NCBI GenBank assembly: GCA_019119835.1
Contig: DWWE01000084.1
Coordinates: 1 to 45,183 of the forward strand
Direction of reading: 5' to 3'
DNA from: Candidatus Gemmiger stercoravium
Lineage (GTDB): Bacteria > Bacillota > Clostridia > Oscillospirales > Ruminococcaceae
Length of the DNA: 45,183 nucleotides
Shown: positions 14,962-23,172 of the stretch, one piece after another
Layout: each line of letters starts with the position of its first letter
Position numbering within the stretch: position 1 is the first letter of the stretch
The notes under the pieces: generated by a model
Database searches by the model: none
What the model was told of the DNA's origin: nothing
What the model saw: only the letters and a program-made list of their open reading frames with translations
Translations under genes and position numbers: made by a program

Positions 14962-14989
14962 TTGACAGTGGTTTACAAGCTTGTATAAT
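14962..14989 (+). promoter_or_regulatory. Promoter of the potABCD operon
   Basis: TTGACA (14962-14967), 16-bp spacer, TATAAT (14984-14989): both hexamers are perfect. Confidence 0.9.
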
Positions 14990-14996
14990 GATTTTT

Positions 14997-15176
14997 GTGT
15001 GTTGCATCTATTGAACACAAAAAACAAGCGTTGTATGTGCTGCTGCAGCCGCGCCGGCCCTGCCGGCGACAGTGTAACAAACCTTTTGCGGGGCCGCATA
15101 ATTGGCGCTGACCGACTGCCGGGCGGCTTGGAGGCCGACGGCAGAGGCATATTTCCGCAAAGGGGGATGCAGTCGT
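14997..15176 (+). promoter_or_regulatory. Long structured 5' leader of potA
   Basis: About 180 nt lie between the predicted start and the potA ATG, with no ORF of note. The last part can fold so that CCTTTTGCGG (15082-15091) pairs with CCGCAAAGGG (15155-15164), ten consecutive pairs with one G-U, which buries the potA ribosome site AAGGGGG. A CTGCCG/CGGCAG hairpin lies inside the enclosed loop, and GCCGGC/GCCGGC (15053-15058 with 15062-15067) forms another hairpin upstream. Translational control is an inference. Confidence 0.5.
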
Positions 15177-16223
15177 ATGAATGAATCGCTGATCGTATCG
15201 CTGAAAGACATTGTCGTTGACTTTGATGGGGAACGGGTCCTGAACGGCCTGTCACTGGATATCCACGACAAGGAGTTCGTCACCTTCCTGGGGCCTTCCG
15301 GCTGCGGGAAGACAACGACCCTTCGTGTGATCGCCGGGTTTATCACCCCGCAGTCCGGCAATGTCTTTTTTGATGGCAAGGACATCACCTCTCTGCCGCC
15401 TTATAAACGGCAGGTCAACACCGTGTTCCAGAAATATGCGCTTTTCCCGCACCTGAATGTGTTCGAAAACGTGGCGTTTGGACTGCGGCTGAAAAAAATG
15501 CCGGAAACGCAGCTTCGGCCCAAGGTGCTGGAAATGCTGGAGACGGTGGGCCTGAAGGGGTTTGAGCGCCGCGGCATCAACCAGCTTTCCGGCGGCCAGC
15601 AGCAGCGGGTCGCCATTGCCCGAAGTCTTGTCAACTCGCCCCGGGTGCTTTTGCTGGACGAGCCCCTGGGGGCGTTGGACCTGAAGCTGCGCAAGGAGAT
15701 GCAGCTGGAACTCAAGCGCCTGCAGCGGGAAATGAACATCACCTTTGTCTATGTGACCCACGACCAGGAGGAAGCCCTGACCATGTCGGACACGGTTGTG
15801 GTCATGAACAAGGGCAACATCCAGCAGATCGGCAGCCCGGAGGATATCTACAACGAACCCCAGAACGCCTTTGTGGCCAACTTCATCGGGGATTCGAACA
15901 TTCTGGACGGCATCATGATCAAGGACTTCCTGGTCAGTTTCTGCGGACACGACTTCACCTGCGTGGACCGCGGGTTCCAGACCAATGAGCCGGTGCAGGT
16001 CGTGGTCCGCCCCGAGGACGTGGTCATCGTTCCGCCGTCGGCCGGTATGCTCACCGGCCTTGTGCGGGAGGTGATCTTCAAGGGCGTCCACTTTGAGATG
16101 CATGTGGATGTGGAGGGGAAGGAATGGCTGATCCATTCCACCCAGGCCAGCCAGCCCGGCGAGATGATCGGAATGAACATCGGCCCGGACGAGATCCACA
16201 TAATGTCGCGGGAAGGGGTGTGA
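15177..16223 (+). CDS. potA: Spermidine/putrescine ABC transporter ATP-binding protein
   Basis: 348 residues. ATG 15177 is preceded by AAAGGGGG and gives the normal PotA N-terminus; an upstream in-frame TTG has no ribosome site. ATPase domain: Walker [11 protein letters not shown]-loop [10 protein letters not shown], signature [13 protein letters not shown], Walker [13 protein letters not shown], switch His VTHDQEEA. The C-terminal TOBE/OB domain begins about residue 240 and contains VVRPEDVVI. First gene of a complete potABCD operon energising polyamine import; 4 nt separate it from potB. Confidence 0.95.
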   Translation: MNESLIVSLKDIVVDFDGERVLNGLSLDIHDKEFVTFLGPSGCGKTTTLRVIAGFITPQSGNVFFDGKDITSLPPYKRQVNTVFQKYALFPHLNVFENVAFGLRLKKMPETQLRPKVLEMLETVGLKGFERRGINQLSGGQQQRVAIARSLVNSPRVLLLDEPLGALDLKLRKEMQLELKRLQREMNITFVYVTHDQEEALTMSDTVVVMNKGNIQQIGSPEDIYNEPQNAFVANFIGDSNILDGIMIKDFLVSFCGHDFTCVDRGFQTNEPVQVVVRPEDVVIVPPSAGMLTGLVREVIFKGVHFEMHVDVEGKEWLIHSTQASQPGEMIGMNIGPDEIHIMSREGV

Positions 16224-16227
16224 GCAG

Positions 16228-17049
16228 ATGCTTCGTTCCAAGGCTTCCCGCTGGGCCGCTGCGCCGTATCTGGTGTGGATGGTCATTTTTATCGTGGTCC
16301 CGCTTTTTATCGTGATCGGCTACGCCCTGACCGACGCCCAGGGCGCCTTTACGCTGGACAACCTGGCCACCATCGGCCGGTACTCCTCGGTGTTTGCCCG
16401 CAGCCTGCTTCTGGCGGCCGAGGCCACCGTCATCTGCCTGGTGCTCGCCTTCCCGGTGGGGTATTTCCTGTCCCGCCTGCGGGCCAACAAGCAGCACATC
16501 ATGCTGATGCTGGTCATGCTGCCCATGTGGATGAACTTTCTTTTGCGCACCTATGCCTGGATGACGCTGCTGGAAAAGAACGGTCTGATCAACCGCTTCC
16601 TCGGCCTGTTCGGCATAGGCCCGCTGAATATGATCAACACGGCCGGCGCGGTGGTGCTGGGGATGGTGTACAACTACCTGCCCTACATGATCCTGCCGCT
16701 GTACACGGCCATGACCAAGATCGACGATTCCATCATCGAGGCGGCGCAGGACCTGGGCTGCAACACCTTCCGCATCCTGCTCCGGGTGCTGATCCCGCTG
16801 TCCGGCCCCGGCATAGCCACCGGCATCACGATGGTTTTTGTGCCGGCGGTCTCGACCTTTATCATCAGCCGGATGCTGGGCGGCGGCTCCAACCTGCTGA
16901 TCGGTGATCTGATCGAGCTGCAGTTCCTTGGCAATTCTTACAATCTCAACCTGGGCTCGGCCATGAGTCTGGCGCTGATGGTGATTGTCCTGCTCTGCAT
17001 GAGCTTTACTTCCAGTTTTGACGAAGAGGAAATGGAGGGCGTGATGTAA
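16228..17049 (+). CDS. potB: Spermidine/putrescine ABC transporter permease
   Basis: 273 residues, six predicted membrane segments. The binding-protein-dependent EAA loop is visible as EAAQDLGCNTFRILLRVLIP (about residues 171-190), the contact site for PotA. WMNFLLRTYAW and NYLPYMILPLYTAM are typical of PotB. Last base of its TAA is the first base of the potC ATG, so translation is coupled. Confidence 0.95.
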   Translation: MLRSKASRWAAAPYLVWMVIFIVVPLFIVIGYALTDAQGAFTLDNLATIGRYSSVFARSLLLAAEATVICLVLAFPVGYFLSRLRANKQHIMLMLVMLPMWMNFLLRTYAWMTLLEKNGLINRFLGLFGIGPLNMINTAGAVVLGMVYNYLPYMILPLYTAMTKIDDSIIEAAQDLGCNTFRILLRVLIPLSGPGIATGITMVFVPAVSTFIISRMLGGGSNLLIGDLIELQFLGNSYNLNLGSAMSLALMVIVLLCMSFTSSFDEEEMEGVM

Positions 17050-17891
17050 TGAAAACACAGCATAAACGCCTGCTCCAGCGCACCTACATCGTGCTGATCT
17101 TCGGATTCATGTACCTGCCCATCGCCGTGCTCATCGCCTACAGCTTCAACGAAAGCAAAAGCCGCGCCGTCTTTACCGGCTTCACGCTGAGCTGGTACAA
17201 GAGCCTGTTCCAGAACGAGATGATCCTTTCCTCTCTGGGGCTTTCGGTGGTGCTGGCGCTGGTCTCCTCGGTGCTGGCCACCATCCTCGGGACCCTCGCC
17301 ACCATCGGCATCTATTCCATGTCCCGGCGTACGCAGCTCATCATCAACAACATCAGCTACGTTCCGGTGGTCAACCCCGAGATCATCACCGGCGTATCTC
17401 TCATGCTGCTGTTTGTTCTGATGCAGCGCACCGGTCTCGGCGGGGAAGGGGGTATCTTCGGCTGGTTCACGCTGCTGATCGCCCACATCACCTTCAATGT
17501 GCCCTATGTGATCTTCAATGTTTCGCCAAAACTGCGCCAGCTGGATCCGAGCCTGTACAATGCGGCCCAGGATCTGGGTTGTACCCCCCGGCAGGCGTTC
17601 TTCAAGGTGATCCTGCCCCAGCTGACCCCGGCCATTCTGTCGGCCTTTCTGATCTGCCTGACCTATTCCATCGATGATTTCATGATCTCCTACTTCAACT
17701 GCGGCACCATGCAGACGCTGCCCATCGCCATCTACAGCATGACCCGCAAAAAGGTCAGCCCGGAGATCAACGCGCTGTCCACCATCATGTTCCTTGTGAT
17801 CCTAAGCATCATCCTGGTATCCAACGCGCTGGACAGCCGGACCTACCGCAAAAACCAGGCGGCGATCCGCCAGGGGAGGGTTCAGGCATGA
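17049..17891 (+). CDS. potC: Spermidine/putrescine ABC transporter permease
   Basis: 280 residues, six predicted membrane segments. N-terminal FGFMYLPIAVLIAYSFNESK is the usual PotC beginning, and the EAA-like loop NAAQDLGCTPRQAFFKVILP (about 174-193) contacts the ATPase. Partner of PotB in the membrane channel. Overlaps potD by 4 nt (ATGA). Confidence 0.95.
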   Translation: MKTQHKRLLQRTYIVLIFGFMYLPIAVLIAYSFNESKSRAVFTGFTLSWYKSLFQNEMILSSLGLSVVLALVSSVLATILGTLATIGIYSMSRRTQLIINNISYVPVVNPEIITGVSLMLLFVLMQRTGLGGEGGIFGWFTLLIAHITFNVPYVIFNVSPKLRQLDPSLYNAAQDLGCTPRQAFFKVILPQLTPAILSAFLICLTYSIDDFMISYFNCGTMQTLPIAIYSMTRKKVSPEINALSTIMFLVILSIILVSNALDSRTYRKNQAAIRQGRVQA

Positions 17892-19144
17892 GGAGACAGA
17901 ACATGAAGTGGAAACGCCGGGCACTGGCCGCTCTGGGGGCTACGGTGCTGGCGGTCTGCGGGGCGCTGCCGGCGGCCGCGGCTGACGACATCATCCTGAA
18001 CGAAGACCTTTCAGTTTCCGGGGATTACGACTGGACCCGCTTTGCGGGGGAAAACATCACCCTCAACGTATACAATTGGGGGCTGTACATCTCGGACGGT
18101 TCGGACGAAAGCGTGGACGTTCTCTCCGCCTTCGAGGAGCTGACCGGCATCCAGGTGAACTACACGACCTTTGACTCCAACGAAAGCCTGTACGCCAAGA
18201 TGAAATCCGGCGGCGCCAGCTATGACGTGATCTTCCCATCGGACTATATGGTGGGAAAGATGATCGAGGAAGGAATGCTGGCCCCGCTGGATTACAGCAA
18301 CATCCCCAACCTGGCGGCGATCGGGCCGGAGTATCTGGGCTGGGACTTTGACCCGGACAACACCTACAGCGTTCCTTATACATGGGGGACCACCGGGCTG
18401 ATTTACAACACGACGCTGGTGGACGAGGCGCCCACCAGCTGGTCGGCGCTGTGGGACATGCAGTATGCCAACAACGTCCTGATGTTCAACAACTCCCGGG
18501 ACGCTTATGCCATCGCAGCCAAAAAGCTGGGGCTGTCCCTCAATCCTTCCAGCGTGGAGGAGGTGGACCGGGTCATGCAGGAATTGCAGGGCCAGAAGTC
18601 GGTGGTACAGGCCTATGTCATGGATGAGATCTTTGACAAGATGGAGGGCGGGGAAGCGGCCCTGGCCCCCTACTATGCCGGGGATGCACTGACCATGATC
18701 GCCGACAACCCGGACCTTGCCTTTGTCCATCCGGAGGAGGGGGTCAACTTCTTTGTGGACAGCATGTGCATTCCGGCCACCAGCAAGAACAAGGAAGCGG
18801 CCGAAATGTTCATCAACTATATGTGCGAGACCTCGGTCGGGTATGCCAACTGCGATTATATCGGCTATTCCACCCCCATCACGGCGGTGTGGGAACTGTT
18901 GGATGACGATTTGAAATACAGCCCCATCGCCTACCCGGGGGAGGAAGTTATGAGCAAGGCGGAGGTGTTCACCACCCTGCCGGACGAGATCAACGCCGAG
19001 CTGGACGCCCAGTGGAGCGAGATGAAAAGCTATGACGAGAGCGGCGGCAGTTGGATGGTGGTGATCTTCCTGGTGGGGGCGGTCCTGCTGTCCGGCTTCA
19101 ACATCTGGCGCAAGGTGCGCCGGAAGATGCGCGACACCTACTGA
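17888..19144 (+). CDS. potD: Spermidine/putrescine-binding protein with a C-terminal membrane anchor
   Basis: 418 residues. Signal peptide (about 1-32) with an AAA-type cleavage site; the only Cys there (LAVC) is not a good lipobox because the preceding residue is Val. The mature part is a periplasmic-binding-protein fold: NVYNWGLYISDGS, FDSNESLYAKMKSG, DVIFPSDYMV, PYTWGTTGLIYN, all PotD hallmarks. Unlike the usual soluble or lipid-anchored PotD, the protein ends in a hydrophobic helix (about 393-408, WMVVIFLVGAVLLSGFNIW) followed by a basic tail RKVRRKMRDTY, so it should stay tethered to the outer face of the membrane. Fourth gene of the operon. Confidence 0.94.
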   Translation: MRRQNMKWKRRALAALGATVLAVCGALPAAAADDIILNEDLSVSGDYDWTRFAGENITLNVYNWGLYISDGSDESVDVLSAFEELTGIQVNYTTFDSNESLYAKMKSGGASYDVIFPSDYMVGKMIEEGMLAPLDYSNIPNLAAIGPEYLGWDFDPDNTYSVPYTWGTTGLIYNTTLVDEAPTSWSALWDMQYANNVLMFNNSRDAYAIAAKKLGLSLNPSSVEEVDRVMQELQGQKSVVQAYVMDEIFDKMEGGEAALAPYYAGDALTMIADNPDLAFVHPEEGVNFFVDSMCIPATSKNKEAAEMFINYMCETSVGYANCDYIGYSTPITAVWELLDDDLKYSPIAYPGEEVMSKAEVFTTLPDEINAELDAQWSEMKSYDESGGSWMVVIFLVGAVLLSGFNIWRKVRRKMRDTY

Positions 19145-19165
19145 GACGGCCGGCGGCAGATCTGC

Positions 19166-19195
19166 TTGGCATGGCGGCGGATTTTGTGCTATAAT
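19166..19195 (+). promoter_or_regulatory. Promoter of the acyl-ACP thioesterase gene
   Basis: TTGGCA (19166-19171), 18-bp spacer, TATAAT (19190-19195). Confidence 0.7.
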
Positions 19196-19231
19196 AACTG
19201 AAATTTTGATAGACCGGAGGGGAACAGACGA

Positions 19232-19984
19232 ATGCTGCCTACCGAATATGCCGAAGCCTTTCAGGTATACCGCCATGACGGCGATTGCTTCGGCTTTGTG
19301 CAGCCGGCCACGGTGCTGCGGTACGCCCAGCAGATTGCCGGGGAGCACGCCATTGCGCTGGGGCTGACCGATGCGCTGTATGCGAAGACCCACACTGCCT
19401 ATGTGCTGGTAAAGCAGGCGATCCACTTTGACCGCATGCCGCATGTGGACGAGCATCTTCAGCTGATCACCAAGCCGGAGGCGCTCAAGCGCGCCGTAAA
19501 CAAGCGGATCACTCAGGTGCTGGACGCCGCAGGCCGGCAGACGGCACTGGTGGACAGCCGCTGGGTCCTGATCGACACCGACCGCCGCGCCATCCTGCGC
19601 AAACATCCGGAGGAATTTGCCACCGCCCATTGGGCGGCGGAGGTCCCCCAGGAACTGCCGATGAAGATGCAGAAGGTCCCGCTGGAGGACTGCCGCCAGG
19701 TAGGGTTGTATACGGCCACCTACAGCCAATGCGACATGAACGGCCACATGAACAACGCGCGCTATGTGGATGTGATCTGCGACGCCCTACAGCCGGAGGT
19801 GCTGGCCAGGAACTTTGTGCAGGATCTGGTGATCTACTATCATAAGGAGGTCCCGCGGGGCGGGGCCTTCACGCTCTGCTGCGCCGCCCCGGAAGAGAAC
19901 CGCTGGTATTTCGCCGGGCTGCAGGAAGGCAAATGCTGCTTTGAAGCGGAGATGCGGCTCTGCCCCAAAAACGAGATGATGTGA
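19232..19984 (+). CDS. Acyl-[acyl-carrier-protein] thioesterase
   Basis: 250 residues, two tandem hotdog domains as in FatA/FatB-type bacterial thioesterases. The second domain holds the catalytic signature DMNGHMNNARYVD (168-180), with Asp168, Asn170 and His172 in the conserved DxNxHxNN arrangement. It hydrolyses acyl-ACP to free fatty acid and ACP; chain-length preference cannot be read. No signal peptide; cytoplasmic. Own promoter, GGAGGGG ribosome site, and shared terminator with the convergent HAAS gene, so it is monocistronic. Confidence 0.92.
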   Translation: MLPTEYAEAFQVYRHDGDCFGFVQPATVLRYAQQIAGEHAIALGLTDALYAKTHTAYVLVKQAIHFDRMPHVDEHLQLITKPEALKRAVNKRITQVLDAAGRQTALVDSRWVLIDTDRRAILRKHPEEFATAHWAAEVPQELPMKMQKVPLEDCRQVGLYTATYSQCDMNGHMNNARYVDVICDALQPEVLARNFVQDLVIYYHKEVPRGGAFTLCCAAPEENRWYFAGLQEGKCCFEAEMRLCPKNEMM

Positions 19985-20054
19985 AAACAGAGCGGACACT
20001 CCCGGGATAAGGCAGGGCCTTTTCAGGCCCCGCTTGCCGGAAGCGTACCCACCC

Positions 20055-20094
20055 AAAACAAAATGGTCGGCATTTTTGCCGACCATTTTGTTTT
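20055..20094. terminator. Bidirectional intrinsic terminator
   Basis: Perfect 18-bp stem (20055-20072 with 20077-20094) closing on TTTT; the stem ends are A-runs and T-runs, so it works both ways. Shared by the thioesterase gene and the convergent DUF4097 gene. Confidence 0.95.
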
Positions 20095-20122
20095 TGAGAA
20101 CCAGCCCGATCCAAGGACGAAC

Positions 20123-21313
20123 TTACCCCGGAAAGCTCAGATCGATCTGACCGGCGGCGCATTCCACGTCGATCTCCACTGCGCCGGTGCCCTGGCGAAG
20201 CTGCTGGGCCAGGGAGGAATAGCTCGTGCCGTCATAGGTCAGGCTGCCGGCCAACACCTCCGCCTGCAGGGTGTAATCGCTGGCGGTGCCGGTCAGGGAC
20301 GCCGTGATCTCGCCGGCGTTGGAGGAAACTTCCAGTTCCCGGCCGGGCTGCACCCGGGCTGCTTCGATCCGGCCGGCGTTGGTCTCCAGGCTCACCTCAT
20401 CCGCCTGGCAGGCGGCCGCATAGATGTTCCCGGCGTTGGTCTCCAGGCTGATGCTGCGGGCCGAGATCTCACCGGCCTGCACATCGCCGGCATTCAGGCT
20501 GATCTCCAGTTCATCCAGCGTCATGTCAGGCAGGTCCAGGTCTGCCGAGCTCAGCGAGACATCCAGATCCTGCAATACGCCGGTGTCCGGTATGGTCAGG
20601 GTGGCGGTGAACAGGTGGCCCTGCTGGTTGCCCTGGGGGCCCAGCTGAACATTCAGGCCGCCGTCATCCGCCCGGGTCCGCAGAATGCTCTGGTCAAGGC
20701 CGTTCACCTGCAGGGTGAATTCGGTGGCGGCAGGGTCCAGCACTAGGGCCAGATCTCCGTTGTTCACCTTCAGGTCCAGCTTGCGCAGATTGCTCCCGAG
20801 GCTGGTCTGCCAGTTGTCGGCGGTGCCGGTGACGGCGCCGGTCTCCCCGGTGGAAGAAGAGCTGCCGCTCTGGGCTGCCGGGTCCGCAGGGGCGGTGGGC
20901 TGAGGAAGAACGATCGAGGAGCCGCTGCCGACCACCTCTGTGCTGGCGGTGGTGGAGCGGGCGAACACTAGGCCGCCCAACGCTGCGAGCAGGCCGAACA
21001 GCACCACCAGGCCGACCACCACGCCGAGAACGACCCACAAGGCCGTCGGGATGCGGCCGTGCCGGGGCGCTGCCGCGGCCGGCTGGGCCGTGTAGGCAGG
21101 GGCACCGGATTCGGGCGGCACGGCGTCCGATCCTTCCAGAATCTTGCGGGCGGCTTCCTCCGGCGTGCCCAGCTCCCGGATGGCCTCGGCCTCCTTCTCG
21201 GGGCCGGCCGAGACGAAGTATTCTTCATAGTAGTTCATTGCATCGCGGCGTTCCTGCTCCGGCAGCGAGGAAAGCAGCTGTTCCAGTTTTGCCAGGTATT
21301 CGTACTTAGTCAT
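20123..21313 (-). CDS. HAAS-domain plus DUF4097 beta-repeat membrane protein
   Basis: 396 residues. The ATG at 21313 overlaps the padR stop (ATGA) and gives the standard HAAS start MTKYEYLAKLEQLLSSLPEQ. Order: HAAS/DUF1700 helical domain (1-60), a Pro/Ala-rich linker, one membrane helix (about 88-118), a Ser/Thr-rich spacer, then an extracytoplasmic DUF4097 domain (about 175-396) of repeating beta strands with recurrent units such as SLETNAGNI, SLETNAGRI and SSNAGEI. PadR-HAAS-DUF4097 operons are widespread in Firmicutes; the DUF4097 part is called a putative adhesin, but the molecular role is unknown. Confidence 0.92.
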   Translation of the reverse strand: MTKYEYLAKLEQLLSSLPEQERRDAMNYYEEYFVSAGPEKEAEAIRELGTPEEAARKILEGSDAVPPESGAPAYTAQPAAAAPRHGRIPTALWVVLGVVVGLVVLFGLLAALGGLVFARSTTASTEVVGSGSSIVLPQPTAPADPAAQSGSSSSTGETGAVTGTADNWQTSLGSNLRKLDLKVNNGDLALVLDPAATEFTLQVNGLDQSILRTRADDGGLNVQLGPQGNQQGHLFTATLTIPDTGVLQDLDVSLSSADLDLPDMTLDELEISLNAGDVQAGEISARSISLETNAGNIYAAACQADEVSLETNAGRIEAARVQPGRELEVSSNAGEITASLTGTASDYTLQAEVLAGSLTYDGTSYSSLAQQLRQGTGAVEIDVECAAGQIDLSFPG

Positions 21314-21630
21314 GATGGCTCCCCCCAAAACAGATGGTCTATTTTTTGACTGTACTCTTTCCAGTCGGCCCGGTAGCGGTCCAGCTGCTCCAGACCCTTG
21401 GATGTCGTTTGGTAGTAGCGGCGGTTGCGGCCGTTGATGGTCTCATCATACACTGTCAGGCATTGGTCTTTCTGCAGACGGCGCAGGACCGGGTACAAAG
21501 CGGACTCGGACAGATCCAATACCTCTTTGATCTGCTGTGTGATCCGGTACCCGTAGGTGCCTTGTTCCTCTCTGGAAACCACGGCCAGTACGACAGCGTC
21601 CAGCAACGCCGCACTGGATGTAAAGGTCAT
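21310..21630 (-). CDS. PadR-family transcriptional regulator
   Basis: 106 residues, close to the minimal PadR length (subfamily 2). Winged helix with the PadR signatures TYGYRITQQI, LSESALYPVLRRLQKD and RRYYQTTSKG, then a short dimerisation helix. AAGGAGG lies five bases upstream of the ATG. Coupled by 4 nt to the HAAS/DUF4097 gene, which it very probably regulates together with itself through the palindrome at 21664-21684. Confidence 0.95.
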   Translation of the reverse strand: MTFTSSAALLDAVVLAVVSREEQGTYGYRITQQIKEVLDLSESALYPVLRRLQKDQCLTVYDETINGRNRRYYQTTSKGLEQLDRYRADWKEYSQKIDHLFWGEPS

Positions 21631-21663
21631 GTGGGCCTCCTTTCTGAACTGTTTCTTCTTATC

Positions 21664-21696
21664 ATATTATATAGCATATAATATACTGAATTGCAA
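21664..21696 (-). promoter_or_regulatory. Promoter and palindromic operator of the PadR operon
   Basis: Perfect inverted repeat ATATTATAT-AGC-ATATAATAT (21664-21684). On the minus strand it contains TATAAT (21671-21666); the best -35 is TTGCAA (21696-21691) at 19 bp, somewhat long. A palindrome on the -10 is a natural site for PadR autorepression. Confidence 0.65.
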
Positions 21697-21955
21697 TACA
21701 TTCAGCAAAATAAATCGAAAAGTTTCTGTGAACAAAACCGGCAGGGGATCATAAGTCTTGGCGGGGCCGGCTGACAAAAACATCCCCCCCGACACCGCGG
21801 CTGCCTGGCAGAGCGCAAAGGCTGCCGGCGTTCTCTCGGTTTGTCGGAGGGAAAAATGAATGAAGGAACGACGATATGATCGGGCACGGTGACAAATCGG
21901 GGCTTGGCCCGCGCCGGCTGCGGCATTCCTTGCGGCGGACGGCGCTGCAAGGCCC

Positions 21956-22044
21956 GAAAACGCGGAAATCCCCGCCTGAGGGAAGGCGGGGATTTCCAGA
22001 AAGGAGGAGAAGAACACATGAAAAAGTTGGTTTATCTTGCTTGC
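21956..22044 (-). ncRNA. Candidate small RNA with a CU-rich anti-Shine-Dalgarno stretch
   Basis: A near-consensus minus-strand promoter (22079-22051) would start transcription near 22044. The transcript runs through CTCCTCCTTTCT (22008-21997 region), complementary to AAAGGAGG ribosome sites, and ends at a strong hairpin of 13 pairs (21997-21985 with 21976-21964, loop TTCCCTCA) followed by GCGTTTTC, a weak T-run. No ORF on that strand. Length about 90 nt. Unsupported by homology; the short T-tail is the weak point. Confidence 0.4.
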
Positions 22045-22092
22045 AAGCTTATTATACACCCGGCCCAGGGCGGCGTCAATAGAAAATTGTAA
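22018..22092 (+). CDS. Possible 24-residue ORF with a strong ribosome site
   Basis: ATG at 22018 is ten bases after AAAGGAGG (22001-22008) and encodes MKKLVYLACKLIIHPAQGGV plus four residues. A 13-bp hairpin sits just upstream of the ribosome site, but no plus-strand promoter is visible. The same DNA reads as a small RNA on the opposite strand, where the ribosome site becomes a CU-rich motif, so this ORF may be coincidence. Confidence 0.2.
   Translation: MKKLVYLACKLIIHPAQGGVNRKL
22051..22079 (-). promoter_or_regulatory. Promoter for the candidate small RNA
   Basis: Minus-strand TTGACG (22079-22074), 17-bp spacer, TATAAT (22056-22051). No protein gene lies downstream on this strand until the padR operon, whose own promoter is separate. 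Confidence 0.6.
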
Positions 22093-22200
22093 AAATATTG
22101 TAACTATTTTTTACCCTTTTGTCATGATTCCCCGATGAGAAATCCCCGGCCTGCCACCCTGTGTCAAAGGCGCGGACCGGGGAAGGAAACGGGTGAACAG

Positions 22201-22866
22201 TCATTTCATCCGCTTGGTGTAGACCAGGTAGGAATAGACAAAGCTCCACAGCAGCCCGCCCAGCAGGAATACCAGGATCAGCACAAAGGTCAGCATTTCT
22301 CCCAGCAGGCCGGCCAGAAGGCTGAGCACCAGCAGGCTGACCCCCATCACAATGAAGGTGATGCCGCCCATGCGCTGGGTCCGGTTCCAGGTGTGTTCGT
22401 CGGCCAGTGCCCAGGGGGTACGCACGCCGAACATATAGTTCTGCCGGATGCGGGGCATGTAGTTGCCCAGAATGATGAAGAGGATCCCGATTCCGCCGCC
22501 GACCAGAACGCTGACGAATCCGCCCTGCTGCGGCAGAATGCCGAATACCGACAGTTCCACCAGCCAGGTAAAGGCGCAGAAAAACAGGGTCAGCCCCAGC
22601 ACAAAACAGCGCCAGACCCCGCTCTGGCCATAGTTTTTGCCTTTGGGGTCGATGGAGGGGAGGAAGCGGAACAAAACCAGCATGGCGGGCGGCAGCAATG
22701 CCAGAAGCAGTGCGCTCCATTTGGGACCGAAGTCATCCACCACCCCGGCAAAGTTCCAGTGTACCGGTACCTGCTCGGGCAGGAAAGGGTAGCAGACCAG
22801 GTGACCGGCAAAGTTGAGGGCGCAAACCGCCCCCAGGATCCAATACAGCTTATTCGAGGTCTTCAT
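22201..22866 (-). CDS. sdpI: SdpI-family membrane immunity/signalling protein
   Basis: 221 residues with about six membrane segments. N-terminal DUF1648-like part (VCYPFLPEQVPVHWNFAGVVDDFGPKW, about 22-48), then the SdpI domain with NYMFGVRTPWALADEHTWNRTQR (about 154-176), the family hallmark. ATG 22866 is chosen because GGGGGA lies eight bases upstream; an ATG two codons earlier is too close. Starts inside the sdpR gene, so the two are coupled. In Bacillus subtilis SdpI protects against the SdpC killing peptide and sequesters SdpR; no sdpABC toxin genes are present here. Confidence 0.92.
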   Translation of the reverse strand: MKTSNKLYWILGAVCALNFAGHLVCYPFLPEQVPVHWNFAGVVDDFGPKWSALLLALLPPAMLVLFRFLPSIDPKGKNYGQSGVWRCFVLGLTLFFCAFTWLVELSVFGILPQQGGFVSVLVGGGIGILFIILGNYMPRIRQNYMFGVRTPWALADEHTWNRTQRMGGITFIVMGVSLLVLSLLAGLLGEMLTFVLILVFLLGGLLWSFVYSYLVYTKRMK

Positions 22867-23137
22867 GATCATCTTCCCCCTTGACAAAGCCGAAATCATA
22901 AAACCACTTCATCAGCTCCTGAAAAACGGTCAGGTTCAGGCAGTAGACGATGTTTTGCCCGCGGCGTTCGTCCGTGACAAGGCCGGCCGCCTTGAGCGTG
23001 TTCAGGTGGTGGCTGACCGAAGGCTTCGCCATGTTGAAATGCGCGGCGATCTCGCCGGCTGTCATCTCGCCGCCGGACAGCAGCTCCAGGATGTGCCGCC
23101 TGGTCGGATCGGACAGCGCCTTGAAAGCGTCCCCCAT
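22850..23137 (-). CDS. sdpR: ArsR-family autorepressor, SdpR-like
   Basis: 95 residues. ArsR winged helix: FKALSDPTRRHILELLSGGEM, then recognition helix AKPSVSHHLNTLKAAGLV and wing RRGQNIVYCLN. It lacks the Cys pair of metal-sensing ArsR proteins, and the C-terminal part (FQELMKWFYDF) matches SdpR. GGAGG is eight bases before the ATG. Its gene overlaps sdpI, and an inverted repeat TTAGA-N6-TCTAA lies just downstream of the promoter, supporting autorepression of the sdpRI pair. Confidence 0.93.
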   Translation of the reverse strand: MGDAFKALSDPTRRHILELLSGGEMTAGEIAAHFNMAKPSVSHHLNTLKAAGLVTDERRGQNIVYCLNLTVFQELMKWFYDFGFVKGEDDHEDLE

Positions 23138-23172
23138 CCGGCTCGCCTCCTTTGCTTGATTGGGATGAGAAT

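Noticed and set aside
22144-22182. Terminator after sdpI
   Set aside because: CCCCGG/CCGGGG can pair on the minus strand but encloses a 27-nt loop and lacks a T-run (ATTTCTC), so it was not listed as a feature.
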